A stretch of DNA of 64,000 nt from Herminiimonas sp. (GTDB taxonomy: Bacteria; Pseudomonadota; Gammaproteobacteria; Burkholderiales; Burkholderiaceae), in the NCBI RefSeq assembly GCF_030655415.1, contig NZ_JAURVN010000014.1, forward strand, positions 620,001-684,000, given 5' to 3'. The translations under genes were made by a program, and so were the position numbers. The notes below the pieces were generated by a model. It was given only the letters and a program-made list of their open reading frames with translations. It did no database searches and was not told the origin of the DNA. Each line of letters starts with the position of its first letter. Positions within the stretch are counted from its first letter, which is position 1. Positions 56,169 to 64,000 of the stretch are shown one piece after another.

Positions 56169-56653
56169 ACTGGCACCGATTGATGATGCGACACTCTATT
56201 TTCGCCTTTGCACTGACAGCACTGCTGCCACTCACTTCCAACGCAGCTGAACTGCAAGTCGGTCGCCTGTTCATGACGCAGCAAGAGCGCACAGAACTGG
56301 ATCGCGTGCGTATGGGCGGAGCACCACAAGTAAAAGAAGAAGGCAGCACAGCGCCCTTGCCAGATGCTAATCTGACTGTAAATGGTTACGTACAGCGCAA
56401 TGGTTCGGGTAAATCGACAATCTGGATCAACTCGCAAGCTCAGTACGAAAATGAACGTACCGATGGTGTCACTCTACTATCAAGCAAAGGCAAGTCTAGC
56501 GCTGTGGCCTTGCAACTCCCGTCGGGCCGAAATGCCCATTTGAAAGCAGGCCAAAGCATAGACATAGCAACCGGACAAGTACGCGAAGGGTATGAAACAG
56601 GTTTGGTGGTATCCGATATCCCGCCGGCATCCTTGCCACGCGGCAAACGCTGA
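56165..56653 (+). CDS. Small secreted PilP/MshK-like protein
   Basis: A 162-residue protein with a signal peptide (about 1-28, cleaved after SNA|A). The mature part starts AELQVGRLFMTQQERTELDRVR, a motif seen in MshK-like proteins, and includes LTVNGYVQRNGSGKSTIWIN, as in PilP-type beta domains that dock onto the secretin. No lipobox is visible. It is coupled to the PilO-like gene and precedes the prepilins. Confidence 0.7.
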   Translation: MNWHRLMMRHSIFAFALTALLPLTSNAAELQVGRLFMTQQERTELDRVRMGGAPQVKEEGSTAPLPDANLTVNGYVQRNGSGKSTIWINSQAQYENERTDGVTLLSSKGKSSAVALQLPSGRNAHLKAGQSIDIATGQVREGYETGLVVSDIPPASLPRGKR

Positions 56654-56671
56654 TTGCGTGAAAGGTAAATA

Positions 56672-58114
56672 ATGCGCGCACCCTCACTATCCTCGCTCGT
56701 CAAACATATGGCTCATGATACAAAACGTTCGAGCCAAGGCTTCACCTTGGCTGAGATGGCCATCGTGGTCTTGCTAGTCGGTATTTTGCTGACCTTTGGG
56801 GTTGGTTTGGTCCAATCGCAACTGGAAAATTCTGCCATCAACGTAACTAAGAAAAGACAAGAAGCCATTCGCGATGCATTGATCGGTTATCTCGGTAAGT
56901 ATCATCGTTTGCCCTGTCCAGAAAGTGCGATCACGCCACCTCCAGCACCGAATGTGAGCTTTGACGGCATTGAGGATAGAGCAGGCGGCACCGCGGGTAC
57001 ACCGCCAGTACCCAATCCAGCGACGCAATGCGTCGTCACTTTCGGCACACTGCCATTCGTAACTCTAGGCCTGTCGCGTGAAATGGCCCTGGATGGCTGG
57101 AATAACTTTTTCACTTACCAAGTCAGCAACACACCTTATGACTGGACCCGCAGCGCTAGTTTCAACACGGGCAATCAGGGTGGCATCGTGGTTAATGACA
57201 GACCCAACATTTCACTAGTCCCTTATCCAATCCCAGCTGTCGTAGTCTTGGTATCTCATGGTAAAAATGGCGCAGGCGCATTTACCATCAAAGGAACGCG
57301 CAATACTCTACCGATAGCAGCTGATATAGATCAACTCGACAATACCAGCAACGATGGCGTCTTCGTTCGCAGGGAATTAACCAACAGCGACACTGCTCCC
57401 GGCGGCACCTTCGACGATATCGTTGCCGTCTTCTTGCCATCCGATTTGGTGACAACCACAGTACAAAACAAATCCACGCTTTCTTTCGATGAACAAGTCA
57501 GCCAAGCAAACAAGGATATAGAAAACATCCAGTTGGCATTGATAGGCTATGTCATCAGGAACAATCGATTACCCTTCGCCGATAGTAATAATGATGGACT
57601 GGAAGATAGTGGTGCCTTTACTGGAAATATTCCGTGGCAAACCTTGGGTGTAGCAGCGAATGATCCATGGGCCATAAGCTCACCACCCGCAGCGGTCGCC
57701 GTTGCCAATCGTTACCGCTATCGCGTTACTCCAGCACTTACAGCGACGACGAGTAAAGCAGATTTCATTACTCAAGTTGGCAATATAGTTGTCAACGATG
57801 GCACTGGCACAATACTGACATCGACTGCGCCATTCGTCGTGTATTCGCGCGGACGTAACAATGTGGCCTTCTTCAATAATGGTGCTGGCAACGGCGCGCC
57901 ATGCACTGCGGCCGCACCTTCAACACCACTTGCACCAGTCGCGCCAAACTGCTTGGGTACAAATGAGATCAACAACTTCGCAGGCAATGCACCTTTCGTC
58001 AAAGCTGCGATGAATCTACCGCCATTTTTCACCACGAATTTCCCGCCAACTGCAGGCTATGACGACATTGTTGAATTTGTCGCTAAAGGAGCCATCGATG
58101 CCAGACTTCCATAA
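56672..58114 (+). CDS. Large prepilin with internally duplicated head domain
   Basis: A 480-residue type IV prepilin. After a 23-residue leader, the cleavage/methylation motif QG|FTLAEMAIVVLLVGILL gives Phe24 as the mature N-terminus with Glu at +5. The head is duplicated: ALIGY at 69 and 289, RLP at 79 and 299, DGIED/DGLED at about 98 and 308, TLG at 131 and 324, IVVND at 172 and 372, and FDDIV/YDDIV at 247 and 463. Most prepilins are 130-250 residues with one head, so this is probably a minor, tip-located subunit. The next prepilin starts inside its 3' end. Confidence 0.9.
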   Translation: MRAPSLSSLVKHMAHDTKRSSQGFTLAEMAIVVLLVGILLTFGVGLVQSQLENSAINVTKKRQEAIRDALIGYLGKYHRLPCPESAITPPPAPNVSFDGIEDRAGGTAGTPPVPNPATQCVVTFGTLPFVTLGLSREMALDGWNNFFTYQVSNTPYDWTRSASFNTGNQGGIVVNDRPNISLVPYPIPAVVVLVSHGKNGAGAFTIKGTRNTLPIAADIDQLDNTSNDGVFVRRELTNSDTAPGGTFDDIVAVFLPSDLVTTTVQNKSTLSFDEQVSQANKDIENIQLALIGYVIRNNRLPFADSNNDGLEDSGAFTGNIPWQTLGVAANDPWAISSPPAAVAVANRYRYRVTPALTATTSKADFITQVGNIVVNDGTGTILTSTAPFVVYSRGRNNVAFFNNGAGNGAPCTAAAPSTPLAPVAPNCLGTNEINNFAGNAPFVKAAMNLPPFFTTNFPPTAGYDDIVEFVAKGAIDARLP

Positions 58115-58727
58115 ATTCAGCGTCCGAAATCCTTTGGCACCAGCGTGTCAAAAAGGATTTACGCTAGTCGAAATCGCTGTCGTACTGGTCATCATCGGCC
58201 TACTACTGGGCGGCATTCTACAAGGGCAATCCCTGATTAGAGCCATGCGCGTCAAGGATATTGTCGCGACAGCAAAGGATCTGAGCATCGCATCGCAACA
58301 GTTCAAGGATAGGTATCGCTATCTACCTGGTGATTGGAAATACACTGCAAACGAAATTCCAAACGTAACTGTTGGTGGCGATGGCAGCGGCATCATCAAT
58401 ACGACTACCGAATCGAATAATGTTCCGGTTCATTTATTCAATGCCAGCTTTATCCGTTCGGCACAACTACAATCGGTTTACGGCACCGTGCGTGTGCTCG
58501 GCAATACTGCAGCTGCAGGTTCTGTGGTGGCTAGTGGCAGCAACCCGATTCCTGCTGCAATACTGAATGTAATCGAGTTTGCCAATCTACCTTGTGACGT
58601 AGCCGTCGAGGTCGATCTCAAGCTGGATGATGGCGACATTACAAAAGGAACCTCGCGTGCATCCATCACTTCAGCCGCATGTGCAATAGAGAATACCGTC
58701 GTACCTGGATTCGCCACACCTTTGTGA
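58098..58727 (+). CDS. Type IV prepilin (minor or major pilin)
   Basis: A 209-residue prepilin. The start at 58098 has AAAGGAG 6 bases upstream and overlaps the previous gene by 17 bases. The leader ends QKG|FTLVEIAVVLVIIGLLLGG, a perfect prepilin-peptidase site. The next part, LSIASQQFKDRYRYLPGDWK, resembles the pilin at 62048 (RYRSLPGDD), so the two are paralogues. Cysteine pair near the C-terminus suggests a disulfide loop. Confidence 0.9.
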   Translation: MPDFHKFSVRNPLAPACQKGFTLVEIAVVLVIIGLLLGGILQGQSLIRAMRVKDIVATAKDLSIASQQFKDRYRYLPGDWKYTANEIPNVTVGGDGSGIINTTTESNNVPVHLFNASFIRSAQLQSVYGTVRVLGNTAAAGSVVASGSNPIPAAILNVIEFANLPCDVAVEVDLKLDDGDITKGTSRASITSAACAIENTVVPGFATPL

Positions 58728-58782
58728 TCTGCGTCCCAATCGGCGACGTCACGCACACACTTTACTGATAACAACGTCACTC

Positions 58783-59550
58783 ATGTTTCGACAAATACGT
58801 ACCATCGCTTTTTATACTTTCATCGAAGCATTGCGCAACCATTTGGTTTGGTTAATCTTTGCCGTCGCACTCATTGCAATCGGCTTGAGCGGCTTCTTGA
58901 ATGAATTGGCAATCACTGAAAGCCGGCAAATACAAATTGCGCTAATCGCCGCGTTTTCACGCTTCGCCGCAGTTTTTCTGATTGCGACTTTTGTCGTCAC
59001 CAGCATGGTGCGTGAATCCAATGACAAAGGTCTGGAATTGATACTGGCTTTGCCATTGCCTCGTGCGGGCTATTTGCTGGGAAAGTTACTGGGCTTTGGC
59101 ACACTGGCCTTAGTACCAACTTTGTTATTTGGTGCGCTTGCATGGATATTTTCACCGCTGGCGCAAGCTGCATTGTGGACCGTGTCGCTGCTTTGTGAGT
59201 TGTGGCTGGTTGCTGCTTTCAGCCTGCTATGCGTACTCACATTTAGTCAGGTAATGACAGCATTGAGTGCTGTCATGGCTTTCTATCTCGCAGCACGTTC
59301 TGTCAGCGCTTTTCAGTTGATCGGACAAGACTTCGCAGGTAATCACTCGCTCTCACAAGATGTGATTAGCACCGTCATCAATGTTATTGCTGCGGTGCTT
59401 CCACATTTCGATCAGTTCACACGTACAGAATGGCTCGTTTATCAATCCGGTAATTGGAGTAACTTGCCAGCCATTCTCGCGCAGAGCGCGATCTTCCTCG
59501 CGTTGATTACTGGCGCAGCGTTGTTTGATTTGTACCGCAAGAATATTTAG
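58783..59550 (+). CDS. ABC-2 type permease (pilus locus)
   Basis: A 255-residue membrane protein with about six helices. Features of ABC-2/NosY permeases are the N-terminal amphipathic IAFYTFIEALRNHLVWLI, TSMVRESNDKGLELILALPLPRAGYLLGKLLG coupling region, and a long periplasmic part before the last helix. The probable ATPase partner is encoded at 45158. The gene lies between prepilin genes and the two-component genes, in the position of PilI in Myxococcus. The substrate is unknown. Confidence 0.85.
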   Translation: MFRQIRTIAFYTFIEALRNHLVWLIFAVALIAIGLSGFLNELAITESRQIQIALIAAFSRFAAVFLIATFVVTSMVRESNDKGLELILALPLPRAGYLLGKLLGFGTLALVPTLLFGALAWIFSPLAQAALWTVSLLCELWLVAAFSLLCVLTFSQVMTALSAVMAFYLAARSVSAFQLIGQDFAGNHSLSQDVISTVINVIAAVLPHFDQFTRTEWLVYQSGNWSNLPAILAQSAIFLALITGAALFDLYRKNI

Positions 59551-59552
59551 CC

Positions 59553-60263
59553 ATGCGTGAACGTCCCGTTTCATTTGTCCCAAAGACAGTATTAGCATTA
59601 CTTATGCTTGCATTGGCAGCGCAGCTAGGTTGGCATAACTACGCTCCAGCCCCACAAGCCAAAGCAGAAAATTTCGGCGCGCCCCCTACTCTTACGACCC
59701 TCAAGATTGCCAGCCTAGCAGAGCCCGTCGCGCTCGGTAAGTTACTGATGCTGTATGTACAGGCATTCGATAACCAGCCCGGTGTGCGTTTGCCGTTCCA
59801 GTATCTCGACTACGACAATCTGCAGCAATGGTTGGACCGTATTCTGGATCTAGATCCTCACGCGCAATACCCTTTGCTCGCAGCCAGTCATCTGTACGCT
59901 GACGTACAAGATGATGCAAAGAAAAGAATCATGCTGGATTTTATCTATCGTCGCTTTCTGGAGGATCCCAATCATCGCTGGCGCGCAATGGCGCACGCTG
60001 CTTTCATCGCGCGCCATCGTCTCAAGGACCTTCCGCTGACATTGAAATATGCCCGTGCGCTCAGGTTATATGCGACAGACAAAAGCATACCGAGCTGGGC
60101 AAGACAGATGGAAATTTTCCTTTTGGAAGACATGAATGAACTCGAAAGCGCCAAAATCTTACTCGGTGGTCTGATCGCGAGCGGCGAAATTACCGACCCG
60201 CACGAACTGCGCTTTCTTGATGAGCGACTCAAACAGATGAATACTGCGGTGCCGAAAAAATGA
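59553..60263 (+). CDS. Membrane-anchored helical protein of unknown function
   Basis: A 236-residue protein with an N-terminal membrane anchor or signal (about 9-25) and an all-helical remainder with repeating units (LDRILDLDPHAQYPLLAASHLYADV, FIARHRLKDLPLTLKYARAL) that look TPR-like. No family was recognised. It begins two bases after the permease stop and overlaps the response regulator by four bases, so it works with one or both. By position it could be the third ABC component, as PilG is in Myxococcus; that is inference only. Confidence 0.8.
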   Translation: MRERPVSFVPKTVLALLMLALAAQLGWHNYAPAPQAKAENFGAPPTLTTLKIASLAEPVALGKLLMLYVQAFDNQPGVRLPFQYLDYDNLQQWLDRILDLDPHAQYPLLAASHLYADVQDDAKKRIMLDFIYRRFLEDPNHRWRAMAHAAFIARHRLKDLPLTLKYARALRLYATDKSIPSWARQMEIFLLEDMNELESAKILLGGLIASGEITDPHELRFLDERLKQMNTAVPKK

Positions 60264-60874
60264 CCGTGCGTGCTGGAGAAATTTTACTGGTCGAAGACGA
60301 TCCAGCACTACGCACGATGTTGCGTGGTGTGCTCGAGTTGCACGATTATGTCGTCAGCGAAGCGCAACAACGGGAGCCGGCACTTGAACTGCTACGGACC
60401 AATCCCGCAATCCGTATCGTGATACTGGATTTCGGTCTGCCACCCCATGCGCATGACATTACCGAAGGACTGGCAACATTAAAGGCCATCCAGTCAGAGA
60501 TCATGGCAGTCAAAGTTATCGTCTTAACCGGACAGGACCAACAAGCTGCAGCGCTAGAAGCAATCCGTGAAGGTGCTTTCGATTTTCTTTCCAAGCCATC
60601 TTCATCAGAGATCATACTGCGCGCTATCGAACGTGCCTTTCTATTTCTTGAAAAGGAAAATGAATTGAGCCAGCAAGGCATCACGCGAATCGCGGTCAAT
60701 GCCCAGGTTTCGGATGGTCTCAAAGGTATACGAACCGATGCGGAAGAACGACTGGTAAGGCAGATTTTGAAAGAAACCGGATTCAATGTGTATCAAAGCG
60801 CAAAACGACTTGGTGTTAAACGCGAGAACATCTACTACTTCATGAAGAAGTTCGGTATCGAACGCGATGATTGA
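60260..60874 (+). CDS. Response regulator, REC plus Fis-type DNA-binding domain
   Basis: A 204-residue regulator. The receiver domain has acidic E12-D13-D14, phosphorylation site Asp57 (VILDFGLPP), Thr90 and Lys112. The C-terminal 42 residues (EERLVRQILKETGFNVYQSAKRLGVKRENIYYFMKKFGI) are a Fis-type helix-turn-helix. The central AAA domain normally present in NtrC/PilR-like regulators with such an HTH is absent, so it cannot remodel sigma-54 polymerase itself. It is coupled to the kinase downstream by an 8-base overlap. Confidence 0.9.
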   Translation: MTVRAGEILLVEDDPALRTMLRGVLELHDYVVSEAQQREPALELLRTNPAIRIVILDFGLPPHAHDITEGLATLKAIQSEIMAVKVIVLTGQDQQAAALEAIREGAFDFLSKPSSSEIILRAIERAFLFLEKENELSQQGITRIAVNAQVSDGLKGIRTDAEERLVRQILKETGFNVYQSAKRLGVKRENIYYFMKKFGIERDD

Positions 60875-61931
60875 ACAAATCTATTTAGCCTTCATCCTGA
60901 TCGGCATCACTATTGCTGCTGTAGTCGCAGCATTGTGGTTTCAGGCTCGCAAAGCTAGCCGTATCAATCTTGGCCTGATTAGGCTTAATGAACAACACAA
61001 TTTCGACACACCGATTTTTCTTGAACATGCATGGCCGCTATTGGAGCAAGCGGGCCTGCTGGGTCTGAATTGGCGGCTGGATTGGTTTGGCATTGTCAAA
61101 CAAGGCAGTTACGGCCGGCATGTCAATGCCTCGACATACAAAGAAATCGAAGTTGCTGAAATGAAGCTGACGATGAATTTTTATCAGCGCGACAACCGTG
61201 GCGAACAACGATATTTTGAAGAAACGCTGATTGCGACCTTCCTGCTTTTACTACGTACCGACATGCTCATCAAGGCCAATGCCATTGATGCGACCTTCGC
61301 CCACATGTCCAAGCTGAATTTATTTTTACAGCATGATATGAAAAATATTGCGCAGTTCATTCAACTCATGGCGGACCAACTTGCTAGCGTCCCTCCCGGC
61401 AAGGAAGCGCAAGTGTTATCGCACCTGCGCCGCGCAGCTCCTCTGATTCGCAATCGTGCTGATCGCATCGTCAACACATTGACGGCGGGCTCCAATCCTG
61501 ACGAACCGCTCCGTGAAATTCATTTACACGAAGTGCTTACAGGCCTCTGCGAACTGTATGAAATGGATGCGCAAATCGAAGGCGATGCCTTGATACACGC
61601 CGCCGGCACGACGATCGATACAGCTTTAGACAATATTCTGAAGAACTATCACGATGCGAGCGTACGGGAAGAAATCAGCAAACCATTGATGGTGATCGCC
61701 ATCGCGACGCATGCGCAACAGGTCAGCATCACGATAGAAGCCAGCAATGGCGCAAGCGCCCCTGCACCAGAACGGCTGTTCGAGCCGTTCTGGAGTAGTG
61801 ACGCAGCAGGCTTGGGCATAGGCTTGTATCAAGCCAAACAGATGTTGGAAATGCAAGGTGGTTCATTGCAAGTTATACAAGATAGCGTCACTCCACTACG
61901 CTTCAACATTATCTTCCCTATACGAGCCTGA
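60867..61931 (+). CDS. Atypical sensor histidine kinase
   Basis: A 354-residue kinase with one N-terminal membrane helix (about 5-26), a middle sensor region without known domain, and an H-box FLQHDMKNIAQF with His156, as in PrsK-like kinases. The ATP-binding domain has an N-box LDNILKNYHDA and a G2 box AGLGIGLYQAKQM. The G1 box is degenerate (SNGAS in place of DxGxG), so nucleotide binding could be altered. It is the partner of the response regulator at 60260. Confidence 0.85.
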   Translation: MIEQIYLAFILIGITIAAVVAALWFQARKASRINLGLIRLNEQHNFDTPIFLEHAWPLLEQAGLLGLNWRLDWFGIVKQGSYGRHVNASTYKEIEVAEMKLTMNFYQRDNRGEQRYFEETLIATFLLLLRTDMLIKANAIDATFAHMSKLNLFLQHDMKNIAQFIQLMADQLASVPPGKEAQVLSHLRRAAPLIRNRADRIVNTLTAGSNPDEPLREIHLHEVLTGLCELYEMDAQIEGDALIHAAGTTIDTALDNILKNYHDASVREEISKPLMVIAIATHAQQVSITIEASNGASAPAPERLFEPFWSSDAAGLGIGLYQAKQMLEMQGGSLQVIQDSVTPLRFNIIFPIRA

Positions 61932-61971
61932 ATATTTGTCGTCATTTAACCCGTGTACAAAATTTAGACAC

Positions 61972-61989
61972 TGGTAAATATATTGCGCT
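61972..61989 (+). promoter_or_regulatory. Possible sigma-54 promoter of the final prepilin gene
   Basis: TGGTAAATATATTGCGCT places GG (61973-61974) ten bases before GC (61985-61986), as required by sigma-54. The -12 half (TTGC) is perfect; the -24 half is partial (TGGTAAA for TGGCACG). It lies about 60 bases before the ATG. Pilin genes are often sigma-54 dependent, but the match is incomplete. Confidence 0.35.
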
Positions 61990-62047
61990 ATGGTAATTTG
62001 ATGATGTGCTGAAACGATTTCCGATTTCAGTTAATTCTGGAGCTAAC

Positions 62048-62722
62048 ATGAAACAAATTAAACGTAATCAAAAGGGTTTTACCCTTGTTGAGATTGCCAT
62101 CGTACTGGTCATCATTGGCTTGCTGCTGGGCGGCGTGCTGAAGGGTCAAGAAATGGTTGAAGGCGCACGTATTAAATCTGTTGTTAACGATTTAAATGGC
62201 GTATCCGCTTCCTACAATACTTATATAGATCGTTATCGTTCACTGCCTGGCGATGATACTGCCGCTACATTGACAGGTCGTGGCTGGGTCGGCGCTATTG
62301 CAGGTAACGGCAATGGCGTACTGAACTTACCAATTGCAAATACTTTCACCAGTGCCGGTGAGCAACCTGCGTTCTGGAGCCAATTACGTGCTGCCAACAT
62401 CGCTGCAGGCGACTCAACAGCAACTGGCGCGGCTGCTTTGCCACGTGCTGGCACAGGCGGGATTATTGGCGTAACTCTCGGTGCATATGCGATCACATCT
62501 GGTCCTACCGTTTGCATATCAAATCTTACAACAGCACAAGCTGCGGGCGTTGACACAACACTTGATGGCAAACTCCCTGCAAATAATACTGGTAATAACG
62601 TTGGTAACGCTCGCGGCGCCCGCGGCGCGGCGCCATTAGCTCCTGTAGCTGCAATTCCAGCTGCAAGCGTTTATAACGATACTGCAGCGACAACACCATG
62701 GACGCTTTGCCGCCAGATTTAA
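62048..62722 (+). CDS. MSHA-like major prepilin
   Basis: A 224-residue prepilin. The start ATG 62048 has CTGGAG 7 bases upstream. The short 9-10 residue leader MKQIKRNQKG precedes FTLVEIAIVLVIIGLLLGGVLKGQEM, the most canonical pilin N-terminus here. The short leader, separate promoter region and strong terminator suggest this is the abundant major subunit. The head is Ala/Gly/Thr/Asn-rich, with a Cys pair (near 170 and the C-terminal LCRQI). An upstream in-frame ATG at 62006 lacks a plausible ribosome site. Confidence 0.92.
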   Translation: MKQIKRNQKGFTLVEIAIVLVIIGLLLGGVLKGQEMVEGARIKSVVNDLNGVSASYNTYIDRYRSLPGDDTAATLTGRGWVGAIAGNGNGVLNLPIANTFTSAGEQPAFWSQLRAANIAAGDSTATGAAALPRAGTGGIIGVTLGAYAITSGPTVCISNLTTAQAAGVDTTLDGKLPANNTGNNVGNARGARGAAPLAPVAAIPAASVYNDTAATTPWTLCRQI

Positions 62723-63054
62723 ATTAAGCAAACTGCACTGCTCCGATAATTCGGATGCAGAAAAAAGCCTCGATTCTATCGAGGCTTTTTTTATTTCCGA
62801 CATAGTTTTTACAACAACGCCTTCACCGTTTGGTAAGCGGGCTACTTCACGGCCGCTACCTAGCCACCACAATATAAGCATTCTGGTGCTCTAATAACAA
62901 TTTCAATGAGCATTTGGTAACACGATAATTTCATTGAAAACTGCACCATATATACTCCATACTGCCTGCTGCAAATCGCTCCCGGCATCAGGACATCCTA
63001 AAGCGCATTACACCGCTGTAAATGTCGCCGAAAATATTCAAACTTTTTAACGCA
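62723..63054. other. Intergenic region pilin to mutS
   Basis: 332 bases. The pilin terminator occupies 62761-62792. The rest is non-coding and includes an inverted repeat TTTCAATGA (62901-62909) / TCATTGAAA (62931-62939) and presumably the mutS promoter. Nothing else was recognised. Confidence 0.5.
62761..62793 (+). terminator. Terminator after the major prepilin gene
   Basis: AAAAAAGCCTCGAT and ATCGAGGCTTTTTT make a perfect 14-bp stem with a TCT loop and trailing T. It ends the pilus locus 38 bases past the stop. Confidence 0.92.
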
Positions 63055-64000
63055 ATGACAAAAAAAGAAATCGCAGAAAAACCGCAGCATTCACCCTACA
63101 TGCAGCAGTATTTACGCATCAAAGCCGAGCATCCAACGACCTTGTTGTTTTTTCGTATGGGCGATTTCTACGAACTGTTTTTTGACGATGCGGAAAAAGC
63201 GTCGCGCTTGCTGGGCATCACGCTGACCGCGCGCGGCACATCCAACGGTAATCCGATCAAGATGGCTGGCGTACCTTTCCACGCCGCCGACCAATATTTA
63301 GCCAAGTTGGTAAAGCTCGGCGAATCCATCGCCGTGTGCGAACAAATTGGCGATCCAGCGACTAGCAAAGGACCTGTAGAACGCAAGGTCATGCGCGTCA
63401 TTACTCCTGGCACGCTGAGCGATTCCGATTTATTGCCGGAAAAATCCGAGCAACCTTTGCTCGCGCTCTACAGCACCACACAACGCAAAACCGTCACCAT
63501 CGGCATGGCGTGGTTATCGATGGCGAGTGGCGCCTTGAAGTTGATGGAGTTTTCCACTGATGCCGAAAATGCCGATACGCGTCTGAAGCATGAACTGGAA
63601 CGTATCGCACCGGCAGAAATTTTATTGCCCGGCAACGTCAACGATCTATTTAATGAATTCGCCTTTGTAAAAAACACGACCGCTCCTGACTGGCACTTCG
63701 ATATCGCACACGGTACAAAAGCTTTGTACGAACAATTGAATGTTGCCGCCCTCACCGGCTTCGGCGCGGAGAATCTCACCGCGGCCATAGGCGCTACCGG
63801 CGCATTATTGCGTTATGCACAAGCTACGCAAGGCAAAGGCCTGCAGCATGTGCGCACGCTGACGGTAGAAACAGAAAATGAATTCATCGGCCTCGATGCT
63901 GCCACGCGTCGCAACCTTGAACTGACAGAAACCATACGCGGCCAAGATGCCAATTCAGGGACCCTCTTTTCGCTGCTCGATCATTGCCGCACCGCGATGG
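63055..64000 (+). CDS. mutS: DNA mismatch repair protein MutS, N-terminal part
   Basis: The frame is open to the window end, giving about 315 residues. The mismatch-binding domain has [35 protein letters not shown], including the Phe-x-Glu (FYE) that stacks on the mispaired base, then [15 protein letters not shown] and VCEQIGDP. The connector domain follows and the clamp/lever start ([18 protein letters not shown]) is seen. ATG 63055 and the in-frame ATG 63022 are both possible starts. The ATPase domain lies beyond the window. Confidence 0.95.
   Translation, partial: MTKKEIAEKPQHSPYMQQYLRIKAEHPTTLLFFRMGDFYELFFDDAEKASRLLGITLTARGTSNGNPIKMAGVPFHAADQYLAKLVKLGESIAVCEQIGDPATSKGPVERKVMRVITPGTLSDSDLLPEKSEQPLLALYSTTQRKTVTIGMAWLSMASGALKLMEFSTDAENADTRLKHELERIAPAEILLPGNVNDLFNEFAFVKNTTAPDWHFDIAHGTKALYEQLNVAALTGFGAENLTAAIGATGALLRYAQATQGKGLQHVRTLTVETENEFIGLDAATRRNLELTETIRGQDANSGTLFSLLDHCRTAM

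Noticed and set aside
62636..62881. 81-codon minus-strand frame overlapping the pilin terminator
   Set aside because: It runs through the terminator hairpin and the pilin 3' end, with no ribosome site or known family.
1..64000. CRISPR array, prophage or integrase genes
   Set aside because: No regularly spaced direct repeats and no integrase, capsid or transposase proteins were seen on either strand.

Overview
The window is a gene-dense stretch of chromosome from a betaproteobacterium. The proteins read as Burkholderiales, family Oxalobacteraceae, closest in feel to Herminiimonas/Janthinobacterium. Evidence is the gene order yicC - protein kinase - PP2C phosphatase - rph - rdgB - hemW, the order gmk-rpoZ-spoT, the rpsF-priB-rpsR-rplI operon, and an MSHA-like pilus locus next to mutS. 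This placement is inference; no database search was possible. No plasmid, phage or IS genes and no CRISPR array were seen.

Left third (1-20 kb): a clipped secreted protein, a MAPEG membrane protein, a large MscS-type channel, a possible small RNA, and tRNA-Ser(UGA). A leftward cluster follows (kinase, phosphatase, RNase PH, RdgB, HemW), facing a rightward one (YicC, guanylate kinase, omega subunit, SpoT). Then come greB, an EAL-HDOD protein, rlmJ, and the divergent metE/metR pair with a perfect MetR-type box between them.

Middle (20-45 kb): a YoaK-family membrane protein and an AT-rich gene with an HEPN-like RxxxxxH motif (possible defence gene). Next is clpB with a textbook sigma-32 promoter, then a long leftward set: crcB, moaE, moaD, moeA, thrC, hom and alaA. 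After these lie bcp, phoH, a non-coding block bounded by two inverted copies of a 69-bp hairpin repeat, the pit/DUF47 phosphate uptake pair and dnaB. The S6-PriB-S18-L9 operon follows and carries a candidate S6:S18 autoregulatory leader. Then lexA with two adjacent SOS boxes, trmJ/suhB divergent, and a DEAD-box helicase.

Right third (45-62.7 kb): a coherent, nearly uninterrupted rightward locus for a type IV pilus-like machine of the MSHA type. It encodes an AAA protein, secretin, TPR protein, assembly ATPase, platform protein, PilN/PilO/PilP-like alignment proteins and three prepilins. Mixed in are the two halves of an ABC transporter, an unknown membrane-anchored helical protein, and an unusual two-component pair. 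One prepilin has an internally duplicated head domain. The ABC genes within a pilus locus recall PilG/PilH/PilI of Myxococcus. This locus is the best candidate for an under-described system. The window ends inside mutS.
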